Source of the DNA: Bifidobacterium breve | GTDB lineage: Bacteria; Actinomycetota; Actinomycetes; Mycobacteriales; Mycobacteriaceae | Length of the DNA stretch: 5,671 nt | NCBI GenBank assembly: GCA_943331415.1 | Contig: CALQLM010000103.1 | Span: forward strand, 1-5,671 | Reading direction: 5' to 3' | In this document: positions 1-5,671 of the stretch, piece by piece | How the letters are laid out: the number at the start of each line of letters is the position of its first letter | Numbering within the stretch: position 1 is the first letter of the stretch | Made by a program: the position numbers and the translations under genes | Notes under the pieces: model-generated | The model's database searches: none | The model's input: only the letters and a program-made list of their open reading frames with translations | Told to the model about the DNA's origin: nothing

Positions 1-766
1 CCCCGACGCCATCAAGCTGTTCAACCAGTTGCGTACCTTCGCCTACGGTGCCGCACCCATGCCACCGGCGCTGCTGGACACCGCGCTCAAGGAATTCCCG
101 AACCTAGACTTCGTCCAGGTCTACGGCCTGACCGAGGTATGCGGCGCGATCACCCTTCTGTCGCCCGAGGCGCACCGCGACGAGTCCCACCCGGAGCGGT
201 TGGTCAGCGCTGGCCAGCCGGCCGAGAAGGTGGAGGTCCGCGTCGTCAACCCGGACACCCTGGTAGATGTCCCGAAAGGGCAGCCCGGCGAATTGTGGTT
301 CCGCACACCGCAGTTGATGGAGGGCTACCACAACAAGCCGGAGGCTACCGCGGAGACGATCACCGCCGATGGTTGGTTCCGCACCGGCGACATCGGCCGG
401 GTCGACGACGAGGGTTTCATCTTCGTCGAGGACCGGCTCAAGGACATGATCATTTCCGGTGGGGAGAACGTCTACTCCGTCGAGGTGGAGCGGGCGCTCA
501 CCGACCATCCCGCTGTTTCCGACGCCGCGGTGTTCGGGATCCCCGACGACAAGTGGGGCGAATCGGTCAAGGCCGCTGTGGAACTGACTCCGGGTGCCGA
601 GGTCACCCCGGAGGAACTGATCGCCTGGTGCAAGGAGAAACTCGCCGGGTACAAGTGCCCACGCAGTGTGGACATCTTCGACGAGCTGCCGCGCAACCCC
701 ACCGGCAAGCTGCTCAAGAAGGATCTGCGCAAGCCCTACTGGGAGAACCGCGACCGCGCGATCTGA
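1..766 (+). CDS. FadD-type acyl-CoA synthetase (AMP-forming), C-terminal part, 5'-truncated
   Basis: About 254 residues of an ANL-superfamily ligase are visible; the frame is open to the left edge (first full codon at base 2), so the true start lies outside. The enzyme activates a carboxylic acid to an acyl-adenylate and then to an acyl-CoA. Motifs seen: AYGAAPMP (end of the acid-binding region); YGLTE (122-136), the A5 motif; GWFRTGD (371-391), whose Asp binds the ribose of AMP; DRLKDMIISGGENV (431-472), the hinge and A8 region; and PRNPTGK (689-709), where Lys 707-709 is the adenylation lysine. All key residues of this half are present. The hinge motif resembles FadD fatty-acid ligases such as FadD13 rather than typical MenE proteins, but the acid substrate cannot be read from this half. 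Its stop overlaps the menC start by one base (TGATG), so it is probably co-transcribed with menC. In M. tuberculosis fadD8 lies near menC on the other strand; whether this is its orthologue is uncertain. Confidence 0.93.
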   Translation, partial: PDAIKLFNQLRTFAYGAAPMPPALLDTALKEFPNLDFVQVYGLTEVCGAITLLSPEAHRDESHPERLVSAGQPAEKVEVRVVNPDTLVDVPKGQPGELWFRTPQLMEGYHNKPEATAETITADGWFRTGDIGRVDDEGFIFVEDRLKDMIISGGENVYSVEVERALTDHPAVSDAAVFGIPDDKWGESVKAAVELTPGAEVTPEELIAWCKEKLAGYKCPRSVDIFDELPRNPTGKLLKKDLRKPYWENRDRAI

Positions 767-1725
767 TGAACGCAGACGATCTCATCGACCGTCTGCACGT
801 CGTCGCACTGCCGATGCGGATGCGGTTCCGCGGCATCGTGGTGCGTGAAGTTGCGCTGATCGATGGGCCAGCCGGTTGGGGCGAGTTCGGCGCCTTCCTC
901 GAGTACGCACCACCGGAAGCCGCGTACTGGCTGGCATCGGCGATCGAATCCGCCTATGGCCCAAAGCCGGTGTCGCTGCGGCGGAGAATCCCTATCAATG
1001 CCACCGTCCCGGCGGTACCGGCCGCGCAGGTGCCCGAGGTGCTGGCTCGGTTCCCGGGTGTGACGACGGCAAAGGTGAAGGTCGCCGAACCGGGTCAGGT
1101 ACTGGCCGACGATGTGGCCCGGGTGAACGCGGTGCGCGCAGTGGTCCCCACGGTCCGGGTCGATGCCAATGGCGGATGGAGCGTGGAGCAGGCTGTCGTG
1201 GCTGCGCGCGCACTCACCGCCGACGGCCCCCTGGAGTACCTCGAACAACCCTGCGCCACCGTTGGTGAACTGGCCCAGGTGCGCCGACGAGTGGACGTGC
1301 CGGTGGCCGCCGATGAGAGCATCCGAAAAGCGGCCGATCCGCTGGCGGTCGTGCGCGCCGGTGCCGCCGATATCGCGGTGCTCAAGGTCGCCCCACTCGG
1401 CGGGGTCGCGGCACTGCTTGATATCGCCGCCCAGATCGATGTCCCGGTGGTGATCTCCAGCGCATTGGACTCCGCGGTGGGCATTGCCGCGGGGCTCACC
1501 GCCGCGGCGGCGCTACCGATCTTGGATTACGCCTGCGGACTCGGCACCGGACGTCTGTTCGTCGACGACGTGGCCGATATCACGTCACTCGACGGCTGGC
1601 TTGCGGTGGCCGACGTCGTGCCCGACCCGGCCCGGCTGGCCGCCCTGGCGGCGCCGGCCGAGCGTCGCGACTGGTGGATCGCCCGCGTTCGTACCTGCCA
1701 GGCACTGCTAGCGTCGCGCGGGTGA
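766..1725 (+). CDS. menC: o-Succinylbenzoate synthase MenC
   Basis: Predicted 319-residue cytosolic enzyme of the enolase superfamily. It dehydrates SHCHC to o-succinylbenzoate in menaquinone synthesis. The N-terminal capping domain (about 1-85) precedes a TIM barrel. The catalytic set is complete: KxK lysines K103 and K105 (AKVKV), metal ligands D133 (VDANGGW), E160 (LEQPC) and D183 (ADESI), and the second base K207 (VLKVAPLGG). The K105-D133 (28) and E160-D183 (23) spacings equal those I recall for E. coli MenC. The ATG at 766 is chosen because protein similarity begins there (MNADDLIDRL) and the length fits the mycobacterial protein (about 326 residues). The same frame stays open far upstream only because it lies inside the fadD gene. 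No good Shine-Dalgarno sequence precedes the start (a GGGAG at 741-745 is too far), so translation is probably coupled to the upstream gene through the TGATG junction. Confidence 0.97.
   Translation: MNADDLIDRLHVVALPMRMRFRGIVVREVALIDGPAGWGEFGAFLEYAPPEAAYWLASAIESAYGPKPVSLRRRIPINATVPAVPAAQVPEVLARFPGVTTAKVKVAEPGQVLADDVARVNAVRAVVPTVRVDANGGWSVEQAVVAARALTADGPLEYLEQPCATVGELAQVRRRVDVPVAADESIRKAADPLAVVRAGAADIAVLKVAPLGGVAALLDIAAQIDVPVVISSALDSAVGIAAGLTAAAALPILDYACGLGTGRLFVDDVADITSLDGWLAVADVVPDPARLAALAAPAERRDWWIARVRTCQALLASRG
1709..1714 (+). promoter_or_regulatory. Candidate -10 element of a leaderless bpoC promoter
   Basis: The hexamer TAGCGT fits the mycobacterial SigA -10 pattern TANNNT. Exactly 7 bases separate it from the GTG start of bpoC at 1722, which would place the transcript start on the first base of the start codon. 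It lies inside the last codons of menC. No convincing -35 box is seen; TTCGTA at 1688-1693 is a weak match with a 15-base spacer. The same hexamer and spacing recur before menG. This is a pattern match only. Confidence 0.4.
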
Positions 1726-2510
1726 CCACCCTGGCCTACGAGGACACCGGCACCGGCGAGCCGGTGCTGTTCATCGCCGGCACCGGCGGTGCGGGCCGTA
1801 CCTGGCACATTCATCAGGTGCCGGCCTTTGTGGCCGCCGGTTACCGCTGCATCACTTTCGATAACCGCGGTATCGGGGCCACCGAGAACGCTGATGGATT
1901 CTCCACCGCGCAGATGGTCGCCGACACCGCCGAACTCATTGAGACCGTCGTTGGCGGCCCGGTCCGGTTGGTCGCAATGTCCATGGGCGCGTTCATCGCC
2001 CAGGAACTGCTGCTGGTCCGCCCGGAACTGGTGGCCCGGGCCGTTCTCATGGGAACTCGCGGTCGCGTCGATGAGACCCGCAGGGCTTTCCGGACCGCCG
2101 ACCTCGAACTGGCGGAATCCGGTATCGAGGTGCCTGCGGCCTACGCCGCGAAAGTCCGAGTGTTGGAGAACTTCTCACCCAAGACCATCAATGATCCCGC
2201 CGCGATCACCGAGTGGTTGGAGATGTTCACCGCCTTCCCGCTCAAGCGCACCCCGGGCTGGCGCAGCCAGATGACCGTGGTGCCTACGGAGAATCGGCTG
2301 TCGGTGTACCGGTCGATCACCACCGAGGTTCTGGTGATCGGGTTCGCCGATGACGTCATTACCCCGCCGTCGCGTGGGCGTGAGGTCGGTGAGGCTCTGC
2401 CGAATGGCCGCTACATCCAGATTGCCAACGCCGGTCACCTCGGCTTCCTGGAGCGGCCCGACCCGGTCAATAACGCGATGCTGCAATTTTTTGCGGGAAC
2501 GCTTTTGTGA
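1722..2510 (+). CDS. bpoC: BpoC-like alpha/beta hydrolase in the men operon (possible MenH role)
   Basis: 262 residues, the length of M. tuberculosis BpoC (Rv0554), with very similar sequence from memory, including [14 protein letters not shown] and the C-terminal AGHLGF block. It has an alpha/beta-hydrolase fold with nucleophile S87 in the elbow AMSMGAF, acid D211 in GFADDV and base H239 in AGHLGF. The oxyanion loop is [12 protein letters not shown] (about 18-29). BpoC is named a non-haem peroxidase, but the intact triad and its place between menC and menD suggest a hydrolase or lyase. SHCHC synthase (MenH) also has this fold. Against MenH, the Arg that follows the nucleophile elbow in E. 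coli MenH (SLGGR) is Phe here (SMGAF). The GTG at 1722 is preferred to the in-frame GTG at 1674 because it gives the 4-base GTGA overlap with menC, the family length and the upstream TAGCGT box. There is no signal peptide, so it is probably cytosolic. Family: sure; substrate: open. Confidence 0.93.
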   Translation: MTTLAYEDTGTGEPVLFIAGTGGAGRTWHIHQVPAFVAAGYRCITFDNRGIGATENADGFSTAQMVADTAELIETVVGGPVRLVAMSMGAFIAQELLLVRPELVARAVLMGTRGRVDETRRAFRTADLELAESGIEVPAAYAAKVRVLENFSPKTINDPAAITEWLEMFTAFPLKRTPGWRSQMTVVPTENRLSVYRSITTEVLVIGFADDVITPPSRGREVGEALPNGRYIQIANAGHLGFLERPDPVNNAMLQFFAGTLL

Positions 2511-2526
2511 CACGCTGGTAGGCGTG
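2511..2526 (+). promoter_or_regulatory. Hairpin enclosing the menD start codon
   Basis: CACGC (2511-2515) and GCGTG (2522-2526) form a perfect 5-bp inverted repeat around the loop TGGTAG; the GTG start of menD is the last three bases of the stem. In a read-through operon mRNA this would hide the start until a ribosome finishing bpoC, whose stop is at 2508-2510, opens it. The same stretch holds CACGCT exactly 7 bases before GTG, a degraded version of the TANNNT -10 box seen before bpoC and menG, so a weak leaderless promoter is an alternative reading. The stem is short and its function is inferred. Confidence 0.3.
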
Positions 2527-4146
2527 AATCCCTCGACGACTCAGGCCCGGGTCGTCGTCGACGAACTTGTTCGCGGCGGCGTCCGCGACGTCGTGCTGTG
2601 CCCGGGGTCACGCAATGCGCCCTTGGCCTTCGCCCTGGCTGACGCCGACCGCGCGGGGCGGCTGCGACTGCATGTGCGGATCGATGAGCGGACCGCCGGG
2701 TACCTGGCCGTCGGTCTGGCATTGGGAAGCGGCCGACCGGTTCCGATCGCGATGACCTCCGGCACGGCGGTGGCCAACATCGGGCCCGCCGTCATCGAGG
2801 CCAACTACGCCCGCGTTCCGTTGATCGTTCTGAGCGCCAATCGTCCCTATGAACTGCTGGGTACCGGTGCCAACCAGACCATGGAACAACTGGGTTACTT
2901 CGGTACCCAGGTGCGCGCCGCGATCAGCCTGGGACTTGCCGAAGACGGCACCAATCTTGACGGGCTCAATGCGCAGTGGCGATCGGCGACGTGCCGGGTG
3001 CTGGCCGCCGCCAGCGGTGCCCGCACCGCCAATTCCGGGCCGGTTCAGTTCGACATCCCGCTACGCGAACCCCTTGTGCCCGAACCGGATTCGGACCCGT
3101 TGGATTTTCCGGCCGGGCGGCCGGGCGGGTATCAGTGGACGCGTACCCCGCCGGTCGACTTCGACCAGCCGCTGGAGATCGACCTCACACCAGACACCGT
3201 TGTCATCGCCGGCCACGGAGCGGGCGTGCACCCCAACCTGGCGCACCTGCCCACCGTTGCAGAGCCGACCGCCCCGCCGGCGGCCAATCCTCTACACCCA
3301 TTGGCATTGACGAAGCTGCGTCCCGCGCAGGTCATCATGCTCGGGCGCCCGACACTGCATCGTTCGGTATCGGCGCTGTTGGCTGATTCCGCCGTCCCGG
3401 TCTACGCGTTGACCACCGGTCCGCGCTGGCCTGATGTCTCCGGCAACTGTCTGGCCACCGGTACCCGGGCCGATACCGTCGGAGCAGCGGATCCGGACTG
3501 GCTGGCGCGCTGCGCGCAGGCCAACCGGCACGCTGTCGAGGTGGTCCGCGACCAGTTGGCCGCCCATCCGCTGACCACTGGTTTGCATGTCGCGGCCGCG
3601 GTGGCCGGTGCGGTGCGCCCGGGAGACCAGCTGGTGCTGGGTGCCTCAAACCCGGTACGCGACGCCGCCCTGGTCGGCCTCACCACCCAGGGCATCATGG
3701 TGCGGTCTAACCGCGGGGTGGCCGGTATCGACGGTACCGTCTCGACGGCGATCGGCGCCGCGCTGTCCCATTCCGCCCGGACAATCGCGCTTCTCGGTGA
3801 TCTCACCTTCGTCCATGACGCCTCGGGGTTGCTGATCGGTCCCACTGAGCCGACTCCTCAGGACCTCACCATTGTGGTGTCGAATGACAACGGCGGCGGA
3901 ATCTTCGAATTGCTCGAGCAGGGCGATCCGCGGTTCGCCGACGTGTCCTCGCGGGTCTTCGGTACCCCGCATGATGTCGATGTTCTCGCGCTGTGCCGGG
4001 CCTATCACGTCGAATCCCGGCAGATCGAGGTCAACGACCTTCGGCCCGCCCTCAACGAGCCTCATGAAGGAATGCGGGTGCTGGAGGTCAAAGCCGACCG
4101 GTCCTCCCTACGCCGTCTCCACGCCGACATCAGGGCCGCTCTGTGA
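2524..4146 (+). CDS. menD: SEPHCHC synthase MenD
   Basis: 540-residue thiamine-diphosphate enzyme that makes SEPHCHC from isochorismate and 2-oxoglutarate, the first committed step of menaquinone synthesis. It is cytosolic and normally oligomeric. The N-terminal Pyr domain carries [13 protein letters not shown] (26-38), the catalytic ThDP glutamate E55 in DERTAGY, and [14 protein letters not shown]. The middle domain spans about 185-350. The C-terminal PP domain carries [15 protein letters not shown] (395-409) and the metal/diphosphate motif GDLTFVHD (425-432) followed by [12 protein letters not shown]97, R275 and R301 match the arginines (R97, R277, R303) that I recall as the DHNA feedback site of M. 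tuberculosis MenD. The GTG at 2524 is chosen because similarity starts at [14 protein letters not shown] and it lies 13 bases after the bpoC stop; the frame is open further upstream only as a shadow of bpoC. It is 14 residues shorter than the tuberculosis protein (554), mostly in a loop near residue 415. Confidence 0.98.
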   Translation: MNPSTTQARVVVDELVRGGVRDVVLCPGSRNAPLAFALADADRAGRLRLHVRIDERTAGYLAVGLALGSGRPVPIAMTSGTAVANIGPAVIEANYARVPLIVLSANRPYELLGTGANQTMEQLGYFGTQVRAAISLGLAEDGTNLDGLNAQWRSATCRVLAAASGARTANSGPVQFDIPLREPLVPEPDSDPLDFPAGRPGGYQWTRTPPVDFDQPLEIDLTPDTVVIAGHGAGVHPNLAHLPTVAEPTAPPAANPLHPLALTKLRPAQVIMLGRPTLHRSVSALLADSAVPVYALTTGPRWPDVSGNCLATGTRADTVGAADPDWLARCAQANRHAVEVVRDQLAAHPLTTGLHVAAAVAGAVRPGDQLVLGASNPVRDAALVGLTTQGIMVRSNRGVAGIDGTVSTAIGAALSHSARTIALLGDLTFVHDASGLLIGPTEPTPQDLTIVVSNDNGGGIFELLEQGDPRFADVSSRVFGTPHDVDVLALCRAYHVESRQIEVNDLRPALNEPHEGMRVLEVKADRSSLRRLHADIRAAL

Positions 4147-4646
4147 TCGGCAGGCTCGTCGCCTTGCTCAAGTCCACGCTTCCCCGGCGTAATCCCGACG
4201 TGCCCGATACCGGTGAACGAAAAGCACTGCGGTGGGCCAAGACCGGCGTCTGGATCGCCGCCGTCATCATCGGGTTGCAGGCGATTCTGCTGGTCGCCGG
4301 AGCGTGGCGAAACGACCGCCAGATCGAACGCCATATGGGTGTGGCCGAGGCCGAGGTGCTTTCGGCCAGCCCGCGGCGTTCGACAGTGGAGTTCGTCACT
4401 CCCGACCGGGTCACCTATCGGCCTGAACTCGGAGTGCTGTACCCCTCTGAATTGGTCACCGGGATGCGGATCTACGTCGAGTACGCACACGACAATCCGA
4501 ACCTGGTTCGGGTGCAGAACCGTAATGCCTCGTTGGCGATCATTCCGGCCGCATCGTCAGCGGCGGTGGGGTGGCTGATCTGCGCGGCCATCCTGGTCCC
4601 TCTGGTGCGACGTGAGCACCGACTGCCGGTAGCGTCGGGCACATGA
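4143..4646 (+). CDS. Small two-helix membrane protein, DUF3592-like (Rv0556-type)
   Basis: 167 residues, function unknown. A basic, Pro-containing N-terminus (1-33) is followed by TM1 (about 34-54), a soluble loop (about 55-132) and TM2 (about 133-155), then a basic tail (VRREHR). The positive ends predict that both termini are cytoplasmic and that the roughly 78-residue loop is outside the membrane. The loop pattern ending in [19 protein letters not shown] resembles DUF3592 proteins, in which a small beta-rich domain sits between two helices; this assignment is by eye. No catalytic motif is seen. It overlaps menD by GTGA and menG by ATGA, with a weak AGGG at 4132-4135 before its GTG, so it is translated with the men genes. 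M. tuberculosis has a similar gene (Rv0556) after menD. A supporting role at the membrane, where the late menaquinone enzymes act, is only an inference. Confidence 0.88.
   Translation: MIGRLVALLKSTLPRRNPDVPDTGERKALRWAKTGVWIAAVIIGLQAILLVAGAWRNDRQIERHMGVAEAEVLSASPRRSTVEFVTPDRVTYRPELGVLYPSELVTGMRIYVEYAHDNPNLVRVQNRNASLAIIPAASSAAVGWLICAAILVPLVRREHRLPVASGT
4630..4635 (+). promoter_or_regulatory. Candidate -10 element of a leaderless menG promoter
   Basis: TAGCGT again sits exactly 7 bases before a start codon, here the ATG of menG at 4643, so a transcript could begin at the A of ATG. It lies in the last codons of the DUF3592 gene. GTGCGA at 4605-4610 is a possible poor -35 box, but its 19-base spacer is long. 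The identical hexamer and spacing at bpoC strengthen both calls. This is a pattern match only. Confidence 0.42.
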
Positions 4647-5332
4647 GCCGCGCCTCGCTGGATAAGGATCCGCGTGACGTGGCGTCGATGTTCGACGCCG
4701 TGGCCCGCCGCTATGACATCACTAACACCGTGCTCTCGGCCGGACGGGACCGCTACTGGCGCCGCGCCACCCGTGCGGCACTGCAGGCCGGGCCGGGGGA
4801 TCTGGTTCTCGATCTGGCTGCGGGCACCGCGGTGTCGACGGTCGAATTAGCCCGATCCGGTGCGTGGTGCCTGGCCGCGGACTTCTCAGTGGGAATGTTG
4901 CTCGCCGGACATTCGAGGCCGGTACCGAAGGTGGGTGCCGATGCAACCCGACTGCCGTTCGGCGACGATGTGTTCGACGCGGTGACGATCAGCTTTGGTC
5001 TGCGCAATGTCGTGGACCACGTGTCCGGTCTGCGGGAGATGGCGCGGGTCACCAAACCCGGTGGCCGGCTTGTGGTGTGCGAGTTCTCCACGCCCGCGGT
5101 GCCGGTATTCGCCACCGCGTACAAGGAGTACCTGATGAAGGCGCTGCCGCGGGTCGCCCGCGCGGTGTCGAGTAACCCTGAGGCCTACGTATACCTGGCC
5201 GAGTCCATTCGGGCCTGGCCTGACCAGTCCACTCTGGCCGGCCGCATCCAGCAGGCCGGCTGGTCGCAGGTCCGGTGGCGCAACCTCACCGGCGGTATCG
5301 TCGCCCTCCACGAAGCGCGGAAGCCGAACTAG
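4643..5332 (+). CDS. menG: Demethylmenaquinone methyltransferase MenG (UbiE family)
   Basis: 229-residue class I SAM-dependent methyltransferase. It C-methylates demethylmenaquinone to menaquinone at the cytoplasmic membrane face. Both UbiE family signatures are present: [18 protein letters not shown] (24-41) and [17 protein letters not shown] (135-151). The SAM-binding motif I is VLDLAAGTA (55-63), followed by D80 at the end of strand 2 (AADFS), which should contact the SAM ribose, and [25 protein letters not shown] (99-123). Motif I has DLAAGT where many UbiE proteins have DVAGGT, a mild change. Length is close to M. tuberculosis Rv0558 (234 residues; called menH in older annotation). The start overlaps the previous stop as ATGA. 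In H37Rv mgtA (Rv0557) lies between the Rv0556 gene and this one; here nothing does. The stop shares a CTAG palindrome with the converging menJ stop. Confidence 0.97.
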   Translation: MSRASLDKDPRDVASMFDAVARRYDITNTVLSAGRDRYWRRATRAALQAGPGDLVLDLAAGTAVSTVELARSGAWCLAADFSVGMLLAGHSRPVPKVGADATRLPFGDDVFDAVTISFGLRNVVDHVSGLREMARVTKPGGRLVVCEFSTPAVPVFATAYKEYLMKALPRVARAVSSNPEAYVYLAESIRAWPDQSTLAGRIQQAGWSQVRWRNLTGGIVALHEARKPN

Positions 5333-5349
5333 CAGAAGGGTTTTCGCGC
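5315..5349 (+). terminator. Candidate hairpin terminator over the convergent menG/menJ stops
   Basis: In the + strand RNA, GCGCGGAAGCC (5315-5325) pairs with GGUUUUCGCGC (5339-5349): 11 bp, of which nine are Watson-Crick and two are G.U (5320/5344 and 5323/5341). The loop is 13 nt and contains the CTAG stop palindrome. In the - strand RNA the two G.U pairs become A.C mismatches, so the stem should be stronger in the menG transcript. No U tract follows, so it is not a classical intrinsic terminator; actinobacteria often have U-poor ones. It overlaps coding sequence on both sides. Confidence 0.35.
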
Positions 5350-5671
5350 GTCCAGTCGGCGCGATCCCGCTCCACTTGCTCGCCACAATCGAGCCACCAA
5401 ATCGGCGTCTTCATCGCTCACCAGATTGCCCATGACTCGTACGGCCATATTCATCACCGTGGCCGACCGCATTCCCAGCGGTCCGGCCAGAGGTAGAAAC
5501 CGCGGCAGCGTGAGTAGCAGTCCGAGCCGGCGTGCCACCGAGAAGCCTCTCCCGTAGTGGGCCTGCAGCAGTGCGGGCCATGCGGTGGTCAGCTCGCCGG
5601 AACCGAGAGTCTCCGCAGCCAGCCGCCCGGTCTCGAGGCCGTAATCGATGCCTTCGCCGTTGAGGGGATTC
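5329..5671 (-). CDS. menJ: Menaquinone isoprenyl reductase MenJ (geranylgeranyl reductase family), C-terminal part
   Basis: The last 113 residues of a flavoprotein running in from the right edge; the start is outside the window. Reading down from base 5670, the visible part begins [20 protein letters not shown]. This is the conserved FAD-contacting block near the C-terminal third of geranylgeranyl-reductase-type oxidoreductases; the region ends [17 protein letters not shown] and a basic tail. M. tuberculosis MenJ (Rv0561c) reduces one isoprene double bond of menaquinone-9 at the membrane; that role is inferred here from similarity and from its position beside the men genes. A hydrophobic, proline-rich stretch ([18 protein letters not shown]) could help membrane association. 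The internal ATG at 5538 is not the start, since homology continues upstream of it. It converges tail to tail with menG; in H37Rv Rv0559c and Rv0560c lie between the two genes and are absent here. Confidence 0.92.
   Translation of the reverse strand, partial: NPLNGEGIDYGLETGRLAAETLGSGELTTAWPALLQAHYGRGFSVARRLGLLLTLPRFLPLAGPLGMRSATVMNMAVRVMGNLVSDEDADLVARLWRASGAGSRRLDARKPFC

Noticed and set aside
29..766. TTG at 29 as the start of the acyl-CoA synthetase
   Set aside because: The frame is open and codes for conserved family residues back to the left edge; about half of the expected protein lies outside the window.
736..1248. Antisense open frames such as the 170-codon one opposite menC, and other long - strand frames before 5329
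   Set aside because: They have Arg/Pro/Ala/Gly-rich composition typical of shadow frames in high-G+C DNA, no recognisable motif, and lie fully opposite well-identified genes.
1674..1721. GTG at 1674 as an earlier bpoC start adding 16 residues
   Set aside because: It would overlap menC by 52 bases and exceed the 262-residue family length; the extra residues do not look like family sequence.
2487..2496. T6 run and TTGCGG before menD as a promoter or terminator
   Set aside because: The Ts encode Phe-Phe of BpoC with no hairpin before them. TTGCGG is only 14 bases from the nearest possible -10 hexamer, too short for a normal spacer.
2350..2523. N-terminal extension of menD upstream of the GTG at 2524
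   Set aside because: These bases encode the well-conserved C-terminus of bpoC in another frame, and the extension (Arg/Ser/Pro-rich) is unlike MenD.
3111..3126. Perfect tandem 8-bp repeat GGCCGGGC x2 in menD
   Set aside because: It lies in a variable linker coding for AGRPGG and is likely chance in G+C-rich sequence. It is not a multiple of 3, but the frame is intact.
4619..4638. Inverted repeat CCGAC/GTCGG around the TAGCGT box before menG
   Set aside because: Five bp with a 10-base loop is common by chance at this G+C content; there is no support for an operator.

Overview
This window is a high-G+C actinobacterial segment carrying most of a menaquinone (vitamin K2) biosynthesis operon. 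The encoded proteins closely resemble, from memory, the Mycobacterium tuberculosis MenC, BpoC (Rv0554), MenD, Rv0556 and MenG proteins. With MenJ encoded on the opposite strand, this points to the family Mycobacteriaceae. Species cannot be decided from the sequence alone. The gene content differs from H37Rv, so a non-tuberculous mycobacterium is more likely.

Layout on the + strand: (1) the C-terminal part of a FadD-type acyl-CoA synthetase, cut by the left edge; (2) menC; (3) bpoC, an alpha/beta hydrolase; (4) menD; (5) a small two-helix membrane protein of the DUF3592 type; (6) menG/ubiE. The genes are packed head to tail. The junctions are TGATG (1-base overlap), GTGA (4), a 13-base gap, GTGA (4) and ATGA (4). 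On the - strand, converging on menG, is the C-terminal part of menJ, cut by the right edge. The stop codons of menG and menJ share one CTAG palindrome. There is no non-coding stretch longer than 13 bases.

How the genes work together: MenD makes SEPHCHC from isochorismate and 2-oxoglutarate. A MenH activity, possibly but not certainly BpoC, gives SHCHC. MenC dehydrates this to o-succinylbenzoate (OSB). MenE, MenB and MenA are not seen here; they yield demethylmenaquinone, which MenG methylates to menaquinone. MenJ then saturates one isoprene unit of the tail.

Regulatory signals: bpoC and menG are each preceded by an identical TAGCGT hexamer exactly 7 bases before the start codon, which is the geometry of mycobacterial leaderless promoters. 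menD starts inside a small perfect hairpin. A G.U-containing 11-bp hairpin spans the menG/menJ stops and could end the operon transcript.

No mobile element, CRISPR array, tRNA, rRNA or clearly undescribed system was found. The best leads are the uncharacterised DUF3592 gene, the unsettled role of BpoC, the fadD-menC coupling and the strand-asymmetric hairpin.
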